Part shown: piece after piece, positions 33,910 through 42,253 of the stretch | Position numbering within the stretch: the first letter of the stretch is position 1 | Layout: every line of letters begins with the position of its first letter | DNA from: JAWKWH01 sp963669415 | GTDB lineage: Bacteria > Pseudomonadota > Alphaproteobacteria > Rhizobiales > Rhizobiaceae | NCBI GenBank assembly: GCA_963669415.2 | Contig: CAXXPS010000002.1 | Span: forward strand, 186,001-250,000 | Direction of reading: 5' to 3' | Length of the DNA stretch: 64,000 bases | Program-made: the position numbers and the translations under genes | Notes under the pieces: model-generated | The model's input: the letters and a program-made list of their open reading frames with translations, nothing else | Told to the model about the DNA's origin: nothing | The model's database searches: none

Positions 33910-34538
33910 CGGCCGCTGTCCGGTCCTGTCGGCTGGTCTTGCACGGGAGCGGTTTCCGGCGGGCCGTCGGCGATCGTCCGCTTCAGACCCGTCCTTGTTT
34001 CCCGAACCGGGGTCTTCCCGGTTCAGGACCCGCCTGAAAGTTCAGGCAGGCCACTCCGGCGCCCGGCTTTTCCGGCACCAAGGGGAGGAGCGGATTTTCA
34101 CCGTCCGGTATCTGCCCAGGGCTTCCAGCCTGCCGCCCGGCCCTCGTCATGCCTTCCACAACCGTAGTGGACGGGGGAGGTTGCCGCCGCCCCCGCCAGA
34201 CCCCGGTTCATGACCCGGCTTCCCGTGAGAGCGATGGCGAGGATTGTAAGGCAAGGTTTGGGGGCGTGGATAGATTTGGTGCGGATTGGTTGAAAATCAG
34301 CGACTTGGTGGTGCGTGGATCCTCGGGTTTGGAGGTGGGTCAGAAATTTGTGCTTTGATTTCAATATATCTTAAGTAAAACATAAATTATATACTTCTAA
34401 ATTAAACGATTCAGAGAACTTATTTTGTAAATTTATTTGACAATATTGACATAAAAGGTTCAGTTGTTGCCGGAATTGACACTTGGTCGAGGTGGGGGCG
34501 GTGAAGTTTTATCAAAATTTCCCGATGGATTTGAACTC

Positions 34539-35507
34539 TTGAGACTCGCGATGTGCCTCGGACCCGTTGAGTCACCGACTTGGCACTATGCGTTGCAAAC
34601 CGGTGTCACCGAAGCGGTCGCGGTGAGCGATTTCGGTGTCGATGTTTGGGATCTTGACACCGTAAAGTCGATCAAGAAGCGCTACACCGATTTCGGCTTC
34701 ACTGTTTCGACCTTTGAGGGTTGGATGCAAATGAATGATATCAAGACTGGTGGGCCGCTTGCGGACCAGCAGCTTGAGCAGTTCAAGCAGATGATCCGTA
34801 ATTTTGGTGAGATCGGAGTCGAGGTCTTCAGCTATGACTGGATGGCGGAGATCAATTGGATCCGCACCACGCTTGATGCAAAAACCCGCGGCGATGCCCT
34901 GGTAACAATCTACGACCATAAGATTTCTGAACAATCTCCCGAATGGCAAACGACGCCCAGAGTTCGGGCCGCCGATCTTTGGGAGACATTGGAACGGTTT
35001 CTCGAGGATGTTCTGCCGGTATGTGAACAAGAGGGCGTCAAGTTATCGCTACATCCTGATGATCCGCCTCTGGAACGGGTTTATGACGTTGAACGGATCA
35101 TCACCAGCATCGAGGCATATGAGCGCTTGTTGGCGATCTCTCCCAGTCACTGCAACGGGATCACGATGTGCCAGGGCAATTTCGCGGCGATGAACGCGGA
35201 CATACCCGCCACAATCCGCCAACTTGGCCGCGACGGTCGAATACACTTTGTCCACTTTCGCGACATCGAAGGCGACGCATATCACATCCAAGAGCGATTT
35301 CATGACGACGGCAAGACCGACATGCTGGCCTCGATGAAGGCCTATTCCGACATCGGTTTTGAGGGGGCGATGCGGCCGGATCACGTGCCAACGATGTATG
35401 GCGAGCCCGCTGACGGTAAGCCTGGCTATCAAGGCCTGGGGCGGATTTTTGCAATTGGCTATATGAAAGGATTACTCGAAGGTGTTGAGGCGCTCAACAA
35501 GCAATGA
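34539..35507 (+). CDS. Mannonate-dehydratase-like (UxuA-type) TIM-barrel protein
   Basis: A protein of about 322 residues with UxuA-family features: KLSLHPDDPPLERVYDVERI, THCNGITMCQGNF-like segment (SHCNGITMCQGNFAAM), and GRIHFVHFRDIEGDAYHIQERFHDDGKTDM followed by RPDHVPTM. These contain the His, Cys and Asp residues that bind the metal in mannonate dehydratases, which convert D-mannonate to 2-keto-3-deoxygluconate. The N terminus differs from E. coli UxuA. TTG 34539 or ATG 34551 are both possible starts; neither has a strong ribosome site. It precedes an ABC binding-protein gene on the same strand. Confidence 0.8.
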   Translation: MRLAMCLGPVESPTWHYALQTGVTEAVAVSDFGVDVWDLDTVKSIKKRYTDFGFTVSTFEGWMQMNDIKTGGPLADQQLEQFKQMIRNFGEIGVEVFSYDWMAEINWIRTTLDAKTRGDALVTIYDHKISEQSPEWQTTPRVRAADLWETLERFLEDVLPVCEQEGVKLSLHPDDPPLERVYDVERIITSIEAYERLLAISPSHCNGITMCQGNFAAMNADIPATIRQLGRDGRIHFVHFRDIEGDAYHIQERFHDDGKTDMLASMKAYSDIGFEGAMRPDHVPTMYGEPADGKPGYQGLGRIFAIGYMKGLLEGVEALNKQ

Positions 35508-35827
35508 CACGAGCGCAAACTAACCGCGATTCTGTTTTGTAGAACGCGGGCGTAAAAATGGGGAACAAACAGGCTGCGAGAGATCGAATCAGCCTCAACC
35601 GGTGACGTCACGTCCCGGTTGACCTGACATCTCTCATGTGAGGCCGAGACAGCGCCAATTTGACGGCCATGCCGAGACTGCTCGGTAGCAAAGGTCCGTC
35701 GTGCGCGCCGGCTGGTACGGCCGACCAACAATCTCCCAGATTTACTGACGCGAACACCGATAATTTTGCGGATCTCGCAACGAGACCGCTGGTCTGGGGG
35801 AACCCAATCAACAAGGAGAGGTTTATT

Positions 35828-37471
35828 ATGAAGAACGAACAAAAGCGCCAAAAAGTGCGCCCAATCGTGAAGAAGCTGGCGGAACAGGCCAATGCAGGCA
35901 AGATGGATCGCCGCGAGTTTCTTGCCCTTGCCAGCACATTCGGCGCCAGTGCGGCGGCAGCCTATGGGCTGCTCGGCACGGTTGCACCAACGCCGGCCTA
36001 TGCTGCAGAGCCCAAGAAGGGCGGTGTGTTACGCGTCGCCTGCCGGGTTCTGGCAATCAATGATCCGCGGAAATATGACTGGACCGAAATGGCCAACGTG
36101 GCCCGCCAGTTCTGCGAGCCCCTGGTGCGCTGGGACACAGATTTCAGCTTCAAGCCGATGCTGCTGGAAGGTTGGGAGGTCAGCGACGACGCCAAGACCT
36201 ATACACTCAATCTGCGCCGGGGCGTAACCTGGAACAACGGTGACACGTTCAATGCAGACGACGTGATCCATAATATCAACCGGTGGTGCGACAAGACCGT
36301 TGAAAACAACTCCATGGCCTCGCGCATGGCTACTCTGGTTGATCCCGAGACCAACAAGCTGGGGGACGGCTTCGTCGAGCGGGTCGATGACTACACGGTC
36401 AGGATCAATCTGCCGAAACCGGATATTTCACTCGTCGCTGGAATGGCTGACTATCCTGCGCTCATCGTGCACCGTAGCCACGGTGATGACGGTGATCTTT
36501 CCCTGTCCCCGATCGGCACAGGCCCTTTCGAACTCGTCTCGATCGAGATCGGCATCGGCGCCGAAGTGAAGCGCCGCGAAAACGGCAGCTGGTGGGGCGG
36601 CGAAGCGCTTCTCGATGGCGTCAGGTTTATCGATTACGGCACCGACGGCACCGCCATTGTGGCTGCCTTCGACAGCGGAGAGATCGACCTAAACGATGAA
36701 ACAACCTCGGATTTCCTCGAAACGCTCGATGCCCTGGGTCTGATCAAGCAAACAAAATCGACAGCAAACACGATTGTTGCGCGGATGCGGACGGACACCC
36801 CGCCCTATGACAGCAAGCAACTGCGCAACGCCATTCAGCTTGCCGTTGACAATAGCGTGGTCCTGGAGCTTGGCCTCAACGGTGACGGCATTCCTGCCGA
36901 AAATTTCCATGTGGCCCCTTTTCACCCGGAATATGCCGAACTGCCGAAAATCACATCAGATCCTGCCAAGGCCTATGAGATGGCCAAGGCGGCCGGCCAT
37001 GGCGATACCGAACTGGAACTGATCTCGATCGACGGGGACTGGCGTAAGGACACAACCGATGCCATCGGCGCTCAGCTGAGGGACGCCGGCTTCAATCTCA
37101 AGCGCACGGTGATCCCCGGTGCATCCTTCTGGAACGATTGGACCAAATACCCGTTCTCGACCACCAATTGGGGGCCGCGCCCGCTAGGGGTTCAGGTTCT
37201 GGTCCTGGCCTACAAGTCGGGCGAAGCCTGGAACGAATCCGGTCACAACGACAAGGAGTTCGACGCCATCCTTGAAAAGGCGGTGGGTATCTTCGATCCT
37301 GACGAGCGCCGCAAGTTGGCCAAACAGCTTGAGGCACGTCTTCAGGATAACGGTGTGATTGTTCAGCCGTATTGGCAAAACCAGAGCAAGCACCTCACCG
37401 AAGCGGTCAAGGACAACGTTATCCATCAGTTTCGCGAAATGCATTTCGAGAAGACCTGGCTTGATGTTTAG
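35828..37471 (+). CDS. Tat-exported ABC transporter substrate-binding protein (SBP_bac_5 type)
   Basis: A 547-residue periplasmic binding protein of the peptide/nickel family. The N terminus has a twin-arginine motif (DRREFLALASTFGAS) and a hydrophobic stretch ending in APTPAYA before the mature part. EPLVRWDTDFSFKPMLLEGWEVSDDAKTYTLNLRRGVTWNNGD is the usual early segment. ATG 35828 follows AAGGAGAGG. No permease or ATPase gene follows; a terminator does, so it is an orphan in this window or works with another importer. Its neighbour suggests a sugar-acid ligand. Confidence 0.9.
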   Translation: MKNEQKRQKVRPIVKKLAEQANAGKMDRREFLALASTFGASAAAAYGLLGTVAPTPAYAAEPKKGGVLRVACRVLAINDPRKYDWTEMANVARQFCEPLVRWDTDFSFKPMLLEGWEVSDDAKTYTLNLRRGVTWNNGDTFNADDVIHNINRWCDKTVENNSMASRMATLVDPETNKLGDGFVERVDDYTVRINLPKPDISLVAGMADYPALIVHRSHGDDGDLSLSPIGTGPFELVSIEIGIGAEVKRRENGSWWGGEALLDGVRFIDYGTDGTAIVAAFDSGEIDLNDETTSDFLETLDALGLIKQTKSTANTIVARMRTDTPPYDSKQLRNAIQLAVDNSVVLELGLNGDGIPAENFHVAPFHPEYAELPKITSDPAKAYEMAKAAGHGDTELELISIDGDWRKDTTDAIGAQLRDAGFNLKRTVIPGASFWNDWTKYPFSTTNWGPRPLGVQVLVLAYKSGEAWNESGHNDKEFDAILEKAVGIFDPDERRKLAKQLEARLQDNGVIVQPYWQNQSKHLTEAVKDNVIHQFREMHFEKTWLDV

Positions 37472-37885
37472 CAGTCGCTAACAGCCTCGGATTTTCGTTT
37501 CGCGGCCATTGAAATGAATGGGATTTCGACGGCAGCAAACGGGAATTTATGACTAGTCGGGTATCCGGTTTTTCTGGCTGGATACCCGATTTTTTTTCTG
37601 GTTTAGGTGGCTTAGAGCCTTTCACGCCCTCGGCGCACGTTCAGGGCTTCTGCCTGGACACCGGTGCGATCGCTGGTCGACTGCAGTTTGTGCGCGGACT
37701 AACTGTCCGGCAGCGTTCAAGGATTGTTCCAGCCGGGTAACGAAAGTTTATCGCATAGGCCGCTCAGCCGATTGAATGATTTCCCGATCACGGCTATGGC
37801 GGCTGAGGATTTCCCAAAGCGCGGCCGGACCTTATCAACCGGTTAATTTTTCACTGGTATCAGCGTCGCAAACCGGAGTTCGCCA
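37472..37885. other. Intergenic region with terminator
   Basis: The 414-bp gap contains one strong terminator at 37558-37598 and nothing else I can support as a gene. Its latter half (37600-37885) carries the promoter of the next small secreted-protein gene, not defined further. Confidence 0.5.
37558..37598 (+). terminator. Intrinsic terminator after the binding-protein gene
   Basis: CGGGTATCC-GGTTTTTCTGGCT-GGATACCCG makes a 9-bp perfect stem followed by ATTTTTTTTC on the plus strand. It ends the transcript of the uxuA-like and binding-protein genes. Confidence 0.9.
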
Positions 37886-38320
37886 ATGCGCGCCTCACTG
37901 CCTGCCAAGCTGATCATCGCCTGTTTTCTCGCCATGACCACCTGGCATGCCCATGCCGATATTGTTCGCGTCGACAAGCTGAACCGGGACATGGAAGCCC
38001 GCATCCAAAATGGCTATGGCGAAGACCAGTCATGGTGCTTCAGGAAGATCGTCTCCTATGTGCGCTGGGTGAGGCAAACCCGCGAGTGGCATGTCGCCTA
38101 TGGCAAGGGTTCGCAGCTGAATTTTTTCCATGAAGGCAAACGGCATTTTGTCGTGTGCACGGATCGCGGCATTCGCATGATCCGTAAAAACTCGTCCGGT
38201 GCCGTGACGCGCGACCGCATCAAGCTCTACAAATCATCCACTCCAAATCGGCCAGCCTGGCGCTGGTCACGGAACCGGCAACTCACAAATCAATCGTCTG
38301 AAGTATATCCAGACAGATGA
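37886..38320 (+). CDS. Small secreted protein, unknown
   Basis: A 144-residue protein with a clear signal peptide (RASLPAKLIIACFLAMTTWHAHA/DIV) and a basic mature part containing two Cys (QSWCFRK, HFVVCTDRG) that could form a disulfide. No family is recognised. Its last 38 bp overlap the end of the convergent metallophosphatase gene. It is preceded by a gap with the terminator of the upstream unit. Confidence 0.65.
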   Translation: MRASLPAKLIIACFLAMTTWHAHADIVRVDKLNRDMEARIQNGYGEDQSWCFRKIVSYVRWVRQTREWHVAYGKGSQLNFFHEGKRHFVVCTDRGIRMIRKNSSGAVTRDRIKLYKSSTPNRPAWRWSRNRQLTNQSSEVYPDR

Positions 38321-38906
38321 AGCGGGTGCCGCCGATCTGGCGGTCGAACGGCAAGTGCCAGTGGCCGAAAATCCAGACTTGCGGCGCGTGACCGGTCCAC
38401 ATCGCCTCCAGCGATTTTCGGGTCCGTGTAACCGCTACGGGCTTGTCGATGTTGTGAGCAGCGAAGATTTCCGCCCCGACGGAAACCGGGCAATCATGGG
38501 TGACCATCAGTGCGGGTTTGGCATCGTGATATTTCTCGTGGACGGCTGCGAATTCGGCATCGGTCAATTCCTCGTCCGGCCACCAATTAACCCCCTCGAT
38601 GCGGTTCTGCCGGCGGGCGGTTTCAGCGCCACCGCAATAGAACACATCACCCTCGACGGTGCCATCGGCGATCCATAATACGCTTTGCCGGCACAAATCG
38701 GGATCGTCCTGATTGCCGCGAATGAAGCGGTGGTTGCCGGCACGTTTCATGGCGTCAAAGGGTGGTTCGGTGCGCATGACTGTGCCGTCGGCGCTGACCG
38801 TACCGTAGCCAAGCCCCAGATCGCCGATCTGCACCGACTGGCCGGTCTCGCCGATCAGTTGTTCATAGCGGGCAAAATCGCCATGAACGTCACCGATAAA
38901 CCGCAT
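38283..38906 (-). CDS. Metallophosphoesterase (calcineurin-like)
   Basis: A 207-residue phosphoesterase. The metal motifs are GDVHG (5-9), GDLGLG, RGNQDDP (usual GNHD replaced by GNQD), THDCP and GHWHLPF. The GNQD replacement affects the conserved His that stabilises the leaving group or transition state, which may alter activity. ATG 38906 (MRFIGDVHGDF) is the natural start. It overlaps the 3' end of the small secreted protein and is divergent from the MazG-like gene. Substrate unknown. Confidence 0.85.
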   Translation of the reverse strand: MRFIGDVHGDFARYEQLIGETGQSVQIGDLGLGYGTVSADGTVMRTEPPFDAMKRAGNHRFIRGNQDDPDLCRQSVLWIADGTVEGDVFYCGGAETARRQNRIEGVNWWPDEELTDAEFAAVHEKYHDAKPALMVTHDCPVSVGAEIFAAHNIDKPVAVTRTRKSLEAMWTGHAPQVWIFGHWHLPFDRQIGGTRFICLDILQTIDL

Positions 38907-38983
38907 TTGAATTTCCCCGCAAAACCTGCCCGGCATGCACCGGCAATTGACGGCTGGCCGTATTGCAGCCAAAACGCGGCCCC

Positions 38984-39361
38984 ATGACCACGCCCGATAA
39001 CCACCCCACCCTTGAGACCCTGACCGAACGCCTGATCGCCTTTCGCGATGCGCGTGACTGGCGGCAGTTCCATGCGCTGAAAGATCTGATCATCTCGCTC
39101 AACCTGGAGGCGTCCGAACTTCTGGAACTGACGCAGTGGAAGAGCAGCGAAGCAGTCGAACAGATGACAAGTTCAGTGGACGACAAGCGGCGGCTTGAGG
39201 AAGAGTGTGCCGACATCCTGCTCTATCTCCTGCTGATCGCCGAACGTGCCGGCATCGATCTGGCGGAAGCGGCGGAAGGAAAAATCGCGCTCAACGAACG
39301 AAAATATCCGGTTGAAAAGGCGCGTGGCAACGCGACCAAATATTCCGATTTTGGCGACTGA
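38984..39361 (+). CDS. MazG-like nucleotide pyrophosphohydrolase
   Basis: A 125-residue all-alpha NTP pyrophosphohydrolase. The motifs LEASELLELTQWKSSE and EEECADILLYLLLIAERAGIDL are the ExxE..ExxD metal pattern of the MazG/dUTPase superfamily, with KIALNERKYPVEKARGNATKYSD at the end. It removes pyrophosphate from non-canonical nucleotides. ATG 38984 is preferred to 38963, which overlaps the phosphoesterase leader. It converges on sat with a 9-bp gap. Confidence 0.9.
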   Translation: MTTPDNHPTLETLTERLIAFRDARDWRQFHALKDLIISLNLEASELLELTQWKSSEAVEQMTSSVDDKRRLEEECADILLYLLLIAERAGIDLAEAAEGKIALNERKYPVEKARGNATKYSDFGD

Positions 39362-39370
39362 GCACCAGTC

Positions 39371-40552
39371 TCATCCCTCCGACTTCTGGCCCGAATAATA
39401 GGCCTGAAGAATTTCGACCACCTCCGGGCGGCTGAATTCCGGCGGGATCGGGTCGCCGCGTTCGAGCATGGCGCGTTGGTCGGTGCCGGAAATCGAGATG
39501 CGGTGTTTGGCATCATGCGGGCAGGTCTTGGCCGTCGCCATGCCGTAGCACTTGTTGCAGTAGAAAGTGATATCGATTTTCAGCGGCCTGGTTTGCAGCG
39601 CGCCGTCCCACAACTGGTCGAATATGTTCTGCGCATCGTAGGGGCCGTAGTAATCGCCAACACCGGCATGGTCGCGCCCGACGATCAGGTGCGAACAGCC
39701 GAAATTCTGGCGGATCAACGCGTGCAACAGCGCTTCGCGCGGTCCGCCGTAGCGCATCTCGATCGGATAGCCGGCCTGGATGACCGTATCCTTGACGAAA
39801 TAATTGTCGATCATCGCCTGGATGGCCCTGGTCCTTGTCTCGGCCGGAATATCCCCGGGCTTGAGTTTGCCGAGAACCTGATGGATGAAAACGCCGTCGG
39901 TGACCTCAACGGCGATTTTCGCCAGATGCTCGTGGCTGCGATGCATGGGATTTCGGGTCTGGAAGGCGGCTACCTGCGACCAGCCCTTTTCCTCAAAAAT
40001 CGCCCGCGACTGGCTGGGGTGCAGATAGAGGTCGGGATATTGTTCGGGATAGAAGCTTTCGGAGATGACCGTCACCGGTCCGGCCAGATTGATCGCCGCC
40101 TGATTTATCACCTTCTGCACACCCGGATGCGCCGGGTCGGCGGTGAGATAGACATGCCGGCACTCGAAGGATTTGTCGATTTCATACTTTTCGGCGACGT
40201 TCAGAATTCCGAGTACCTCTCCCGATTCGGCATCGCTGAGCGCGACTTCCTCTCCCAGCGCTATCTCCACGGCCAGATCTTCAGCACAGGAAAGCGTGAT
40301 CGGTATGGGCCAGAAGGTCCCGTCCGCCAGTCGCATGTCGCGGCAGACACCTTGCCAGTCATCATGGCCCATGAATCCGTCGAGGGGCGTGTAGGCGCCC
40401 ATGCCGAGCATCAGCAGGTCGGAAACTTCCCGGCTCTGCATCGGAACAATCTTCAATTCCGATGCTCTGGCCAGTTCGGCAGCGCGCTGCCCTTCCGGCG
40501 CTAGCCGGATATTCAGTTCGCTAGCACCGTGTGGTGGGACCAATTGTGACAT
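39371..40552 (-). CDS. sat: Sulfate adenylyltransferase (ATP sulfurylase, Sat type)
   Basis: A 393-residue homo-oligomeric ATP sulfurylase. The active-site motif QTRNPMHRSHEHL, the later GRDHAGVGDYYGPYDAQ, and a C-terminal zinc-like site (CNKCYGMATAKTCPHDAKHR) place it with the dissimilatory-type enzymes of sulfur oxidisers and reducers rather than CysDN. Next to aprMBA it is expected to run in reverse: APS plus pyrophosphate to sulfate and ATP, for energy recovery during sulfite oxidation. It is divergent from aprM over 332 bp. Confidence 0.95.
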   Translation of the reverse strand: MSQLVPPHGASELNIRLAPEGQRAAELARASELKIVPMQSREVSDLLMLGMGAYTPLDGFMGHDDWQGVCRDMRLADGTFWPIPITLSCAEDLAVEIALGEEVALSDAESGEVLGILNVAEKYEIDKSFECRHVYLTADPAHPGVQKVINQAAINLAGPVTVISESFYPEQYPDLYLHPSQSRAIFEEKGWSQVAAFQTRNPMHRSHEHLAKIAVEVTDGVFIHQVLGKLKPGDIPAETRTRAIQAMIDNYFVKDTVIQAGYPIEMRYGGPREALLHALIRQNFGCSHLIVGRDHAGVGDYYGPYDAQNIFDQLWDGALQTRPLKIDITFYCNKCYGMATAKTCPHDAKHRISISGTDQRAMLERGDPIPPEFSRPEVVEILQAYYSGQKSEG

Positions 40553-40884
40553 CGATCGTACGTACTCCCGTTTTCTGCGGCACTTGTGCCCGGTTTATTC
40601 CCCTGTGCGCAAGACCGCGCGGACGTGATTCATATTCAAATAATCATATATATATTGCAATCCTTCAACAGATGCTGCATTCAGTGCCGAATGTTGAGCG
40701 GCAAATGAGTGGGATCGGCCAATGTCGGCGACAGGCGCGCGATTTTGCCGCGGGAGGCTGGGTCTGGTTCAATGCTTACGTTGTTTTGGCTAGTACAATT
40801 GACCGTGCAAATGTGATTTTGTTGACGTGCCGGTCGGTCCACCGGTACTGGACGCGTAATTGCGAGGAGAGGGAGGACGAATAA
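40553..40884. promoter_or_regulatory. Divergent sat/aprM control region
   Basis: This 332-bp gap must hold both promoters. There is an AT-rich stretch around 40628-40660 (CATATTCAAATAATCATATA) suited to the sat promoter. Near aprM, TTGACG (40822-40827) is followed by a CCGGT-cggtcc-ACCGG palindrome (40830-40845) that could be an operator. A very good ribosome site (GGAGG) precedes aprM. The assignments are tentative. Confidence 0.4.
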
Positions 40885-41727
40885 ATGCTGATCGGCAATC
40901 CATTCGCAGAGCTGTCGGCCACGATTTCGCCCGGAATCATGCAAGCCTATGTCTGGCTGATGATTCTGTTTGTTGTCGGCGGAACGTTGTTTGACGTCGT
41001 GCACAAGCAGAGTGCGAAGTACTTTTTTGCCAGCTGGCGCAATGCACAGGATAGCGGTGACCGGAAAGTCGAAGGCGGCGAAGTCGCTTCCCTAGCGGTC
41101 AAGACGCTCGCAGTCGACGTTGCCACTTCGGCGGAGTTCTGCAACCCGCACCGCCGCATCGCCCATCTGCTGACCATGTACGGCTTCATCGCCTATGTGG
41201 TTTCCAGCGCAGTGATGGTGTTGGGTTATCCGACAGCTGCAGATGCGACCCCGGTCATCTGGTCACTGTTGTGGACCCTTGGTGCATTGGCTGTCTGTGT
41301 TGGCGGCTACTGGTTCTGGTTCTTCATTCGCGCCGATGTCAGCGCTGAAGGTCATTCGCCTTTCCGGCTGATGAAAGCCGACCTGTTCGTCCTGTCGCTG
41401 CTGGGCAGCGCAACCTTCGGGCTCTTGTGGGCATGGGTTCAAAGTGCCGGCGGCGGCTTCTGGTCGGCAGTGTTTCTGCTGCTCTATCTGATCGCCACAA
41501 CAGTGCTGTTCGGCTCCGTCCCATGGTCCAAATTTTCGCACATGTTCTTCAAACCGGCTGCCGCTTTGGAAAAGAGATTGTCCAAGGCAAACGGCTCGGC
41601 CAACAATCTACCGACGCTGACGCGTGATGATCCCGAGCAACAGAAAAGACATTCAATGGAGCTGTTGCAGGACGCTCCGATGGATATGGGTCTCGGCATC
41701 AAACGCGAAGCCCCCCGCCACTATTGA
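40885..41727 (+). CDS. aprM: AprM-like membrane anchor of APS reductase
   Basis: A 280-residue protein with about five hydrophobic segments (for example QAYVWLMILFVVGGTLFDVV, WSLLWTLGALAVCVGGYWFW, AVFLLLYLIATTVLFG) and a soluble C-terminal tail. It resembles AprM, which replaces the Qmo complex in sulfur oxidisers and links AprBA to the membrane quinone or electron pool. Position directly upstream of aprB (46-bp gap) supports it. Confidence 0.8.
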   Translation: MLIGNPFAELSATISPGIMQAYVWLMILFVVGGTLFDVVHKQSAKYFFASWRNAQDSGDRKVEGGEVASLAVKTLAVDVATSAEFCNPHRRIAHLLTMYGFIAYVVSSAVMVLGYPTAADATPVIWSLLWTLGALAVCVGGYWFWFFIRADVSAEGHSPFRLMKADLFVLSLLGSATFGLLWAWVQSAGGGFWSAVFLLLYLIATTVLFGSVPWSKFSHMFFKPAAALEKRLSKANGSANNLPTLTRDDPEQQKRHSMELLQDAPMDMGLGIKREAPRHY

Positions 41728-41773
41728 ATTGCAACCAGCACCGCTGACTGAAAAAGAATAAGGAGCCGGACCC

Positions 41774-42253
41774 ATGCCAACCTTCGTCTACATGACAAGG
41801 TGCGACGGATGCGGACATTGCGTCGACATCTGCCCGTCCGACATCATGCACATCGATAAGACCTATCGCCGTGCCTACAATATCGAACCGAACATGTGCT
41901 GGGAGTGCTACTCCTGCGTAAAAGCGTGTCCGCAAAATGCGATCGATGTGCGCGGCTATGCGGATTTCGCACCGCTTGGCCACAGCGTTCGCGTCGACCG
42001 CGACGAGGAAAAGGGCACCATCGCCTGGCGGATCAAGTTCCGCAACGGCACGGAGAAAAACTTCCTGTCGCCGATCACCACCAAACCCTGGGGACAGGCA
42101 ATTCCGCAGTTGGCGGAGGTTCCCGGGCCGAGCGACGAGCAGCGCGATAGCCAGCATTTGTACAATGAGCCAAAATGGGTCCGCATGGATGATGGTGACT
42201 TGCATACGCTTGAGTCCAACGGGCTGAAGATGAAGAAAGGCGTGTATTACTGA
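41774..42253 (+). CDS. aprB: Adenylylsulfate reductase, beta (iron-sulfur) subunit
   Basis: A 159-residue ferredoxin-type protein with two 4Fe-4S cysteine sets: CDGCGHCVDICP and CWECYSCVKACP, both starting in the first 60 residues, and the AprB-specific tail that wraps around AprA. It shuttles electrons between the FAD of AprA and the membrane partner. The stop overlaps the aprA start by one base (TGATGG). Confidence 0.96.
   Translation: MPTFVYMTRCDGCGHCVDICPSDIMHIDKTYRRAYNIEPNMCWECYSCVKACPQNAIDVRGYADFAPLGHSVRVDRDEEKGTIAWRIKFRNGTEKNFLSPITTKPWGQAIPQLAEVPGPSDEQRDSQHLYNEPKWVRMDDGDLHTLESNGLKMKKGVYY

Larger units (their letters stand above)
33426..34538. other. Non-coding stretch with palindromic repeats and hairpins
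   Basis: No gene is supported in these 1.1 kb; open frames here are low-complexity Pro/Arg/Gly translations. It contains, in order: small hairpins (CCCCCC-TTGA-type at 33440, GGACCGAAGGTCC), an inverted pair of 37-bp palindromic units (33576-33749), a 21-bp inverted repeat (33842-33909), a GC-rich run of local hairpins up to about 34250, a third partial repeat copy near 34310, and an AT-rich stretch 34360-34460 that should hold the promoter of the next gene (a TTGACA occurs near 34437). Confidence 0.7.

Noticed and set aside
33842..34250. RNase P RNA, tmRNA, SRP RNA or cobalamin riboswitch
   Set aside because: I compared remembered consensus boxes (GAGGAAAGUCC of RNase P, the tmRNA tag codons, the B12 box) and found none on either strand.
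33693..34364. Open frames in the repeat-rich region (ending VDPRVKPEDDG and GCGRHDEGRAAGW)
   Set aside because: These are translations of palindromic repeats and GC-rich hairpins, not genes.
39476..40504. 342-codon plus-strand frame antisense to sat
   Set aside because: It covers a canonical ATP sulfurylase gene on the other strand and has no recognisable product.
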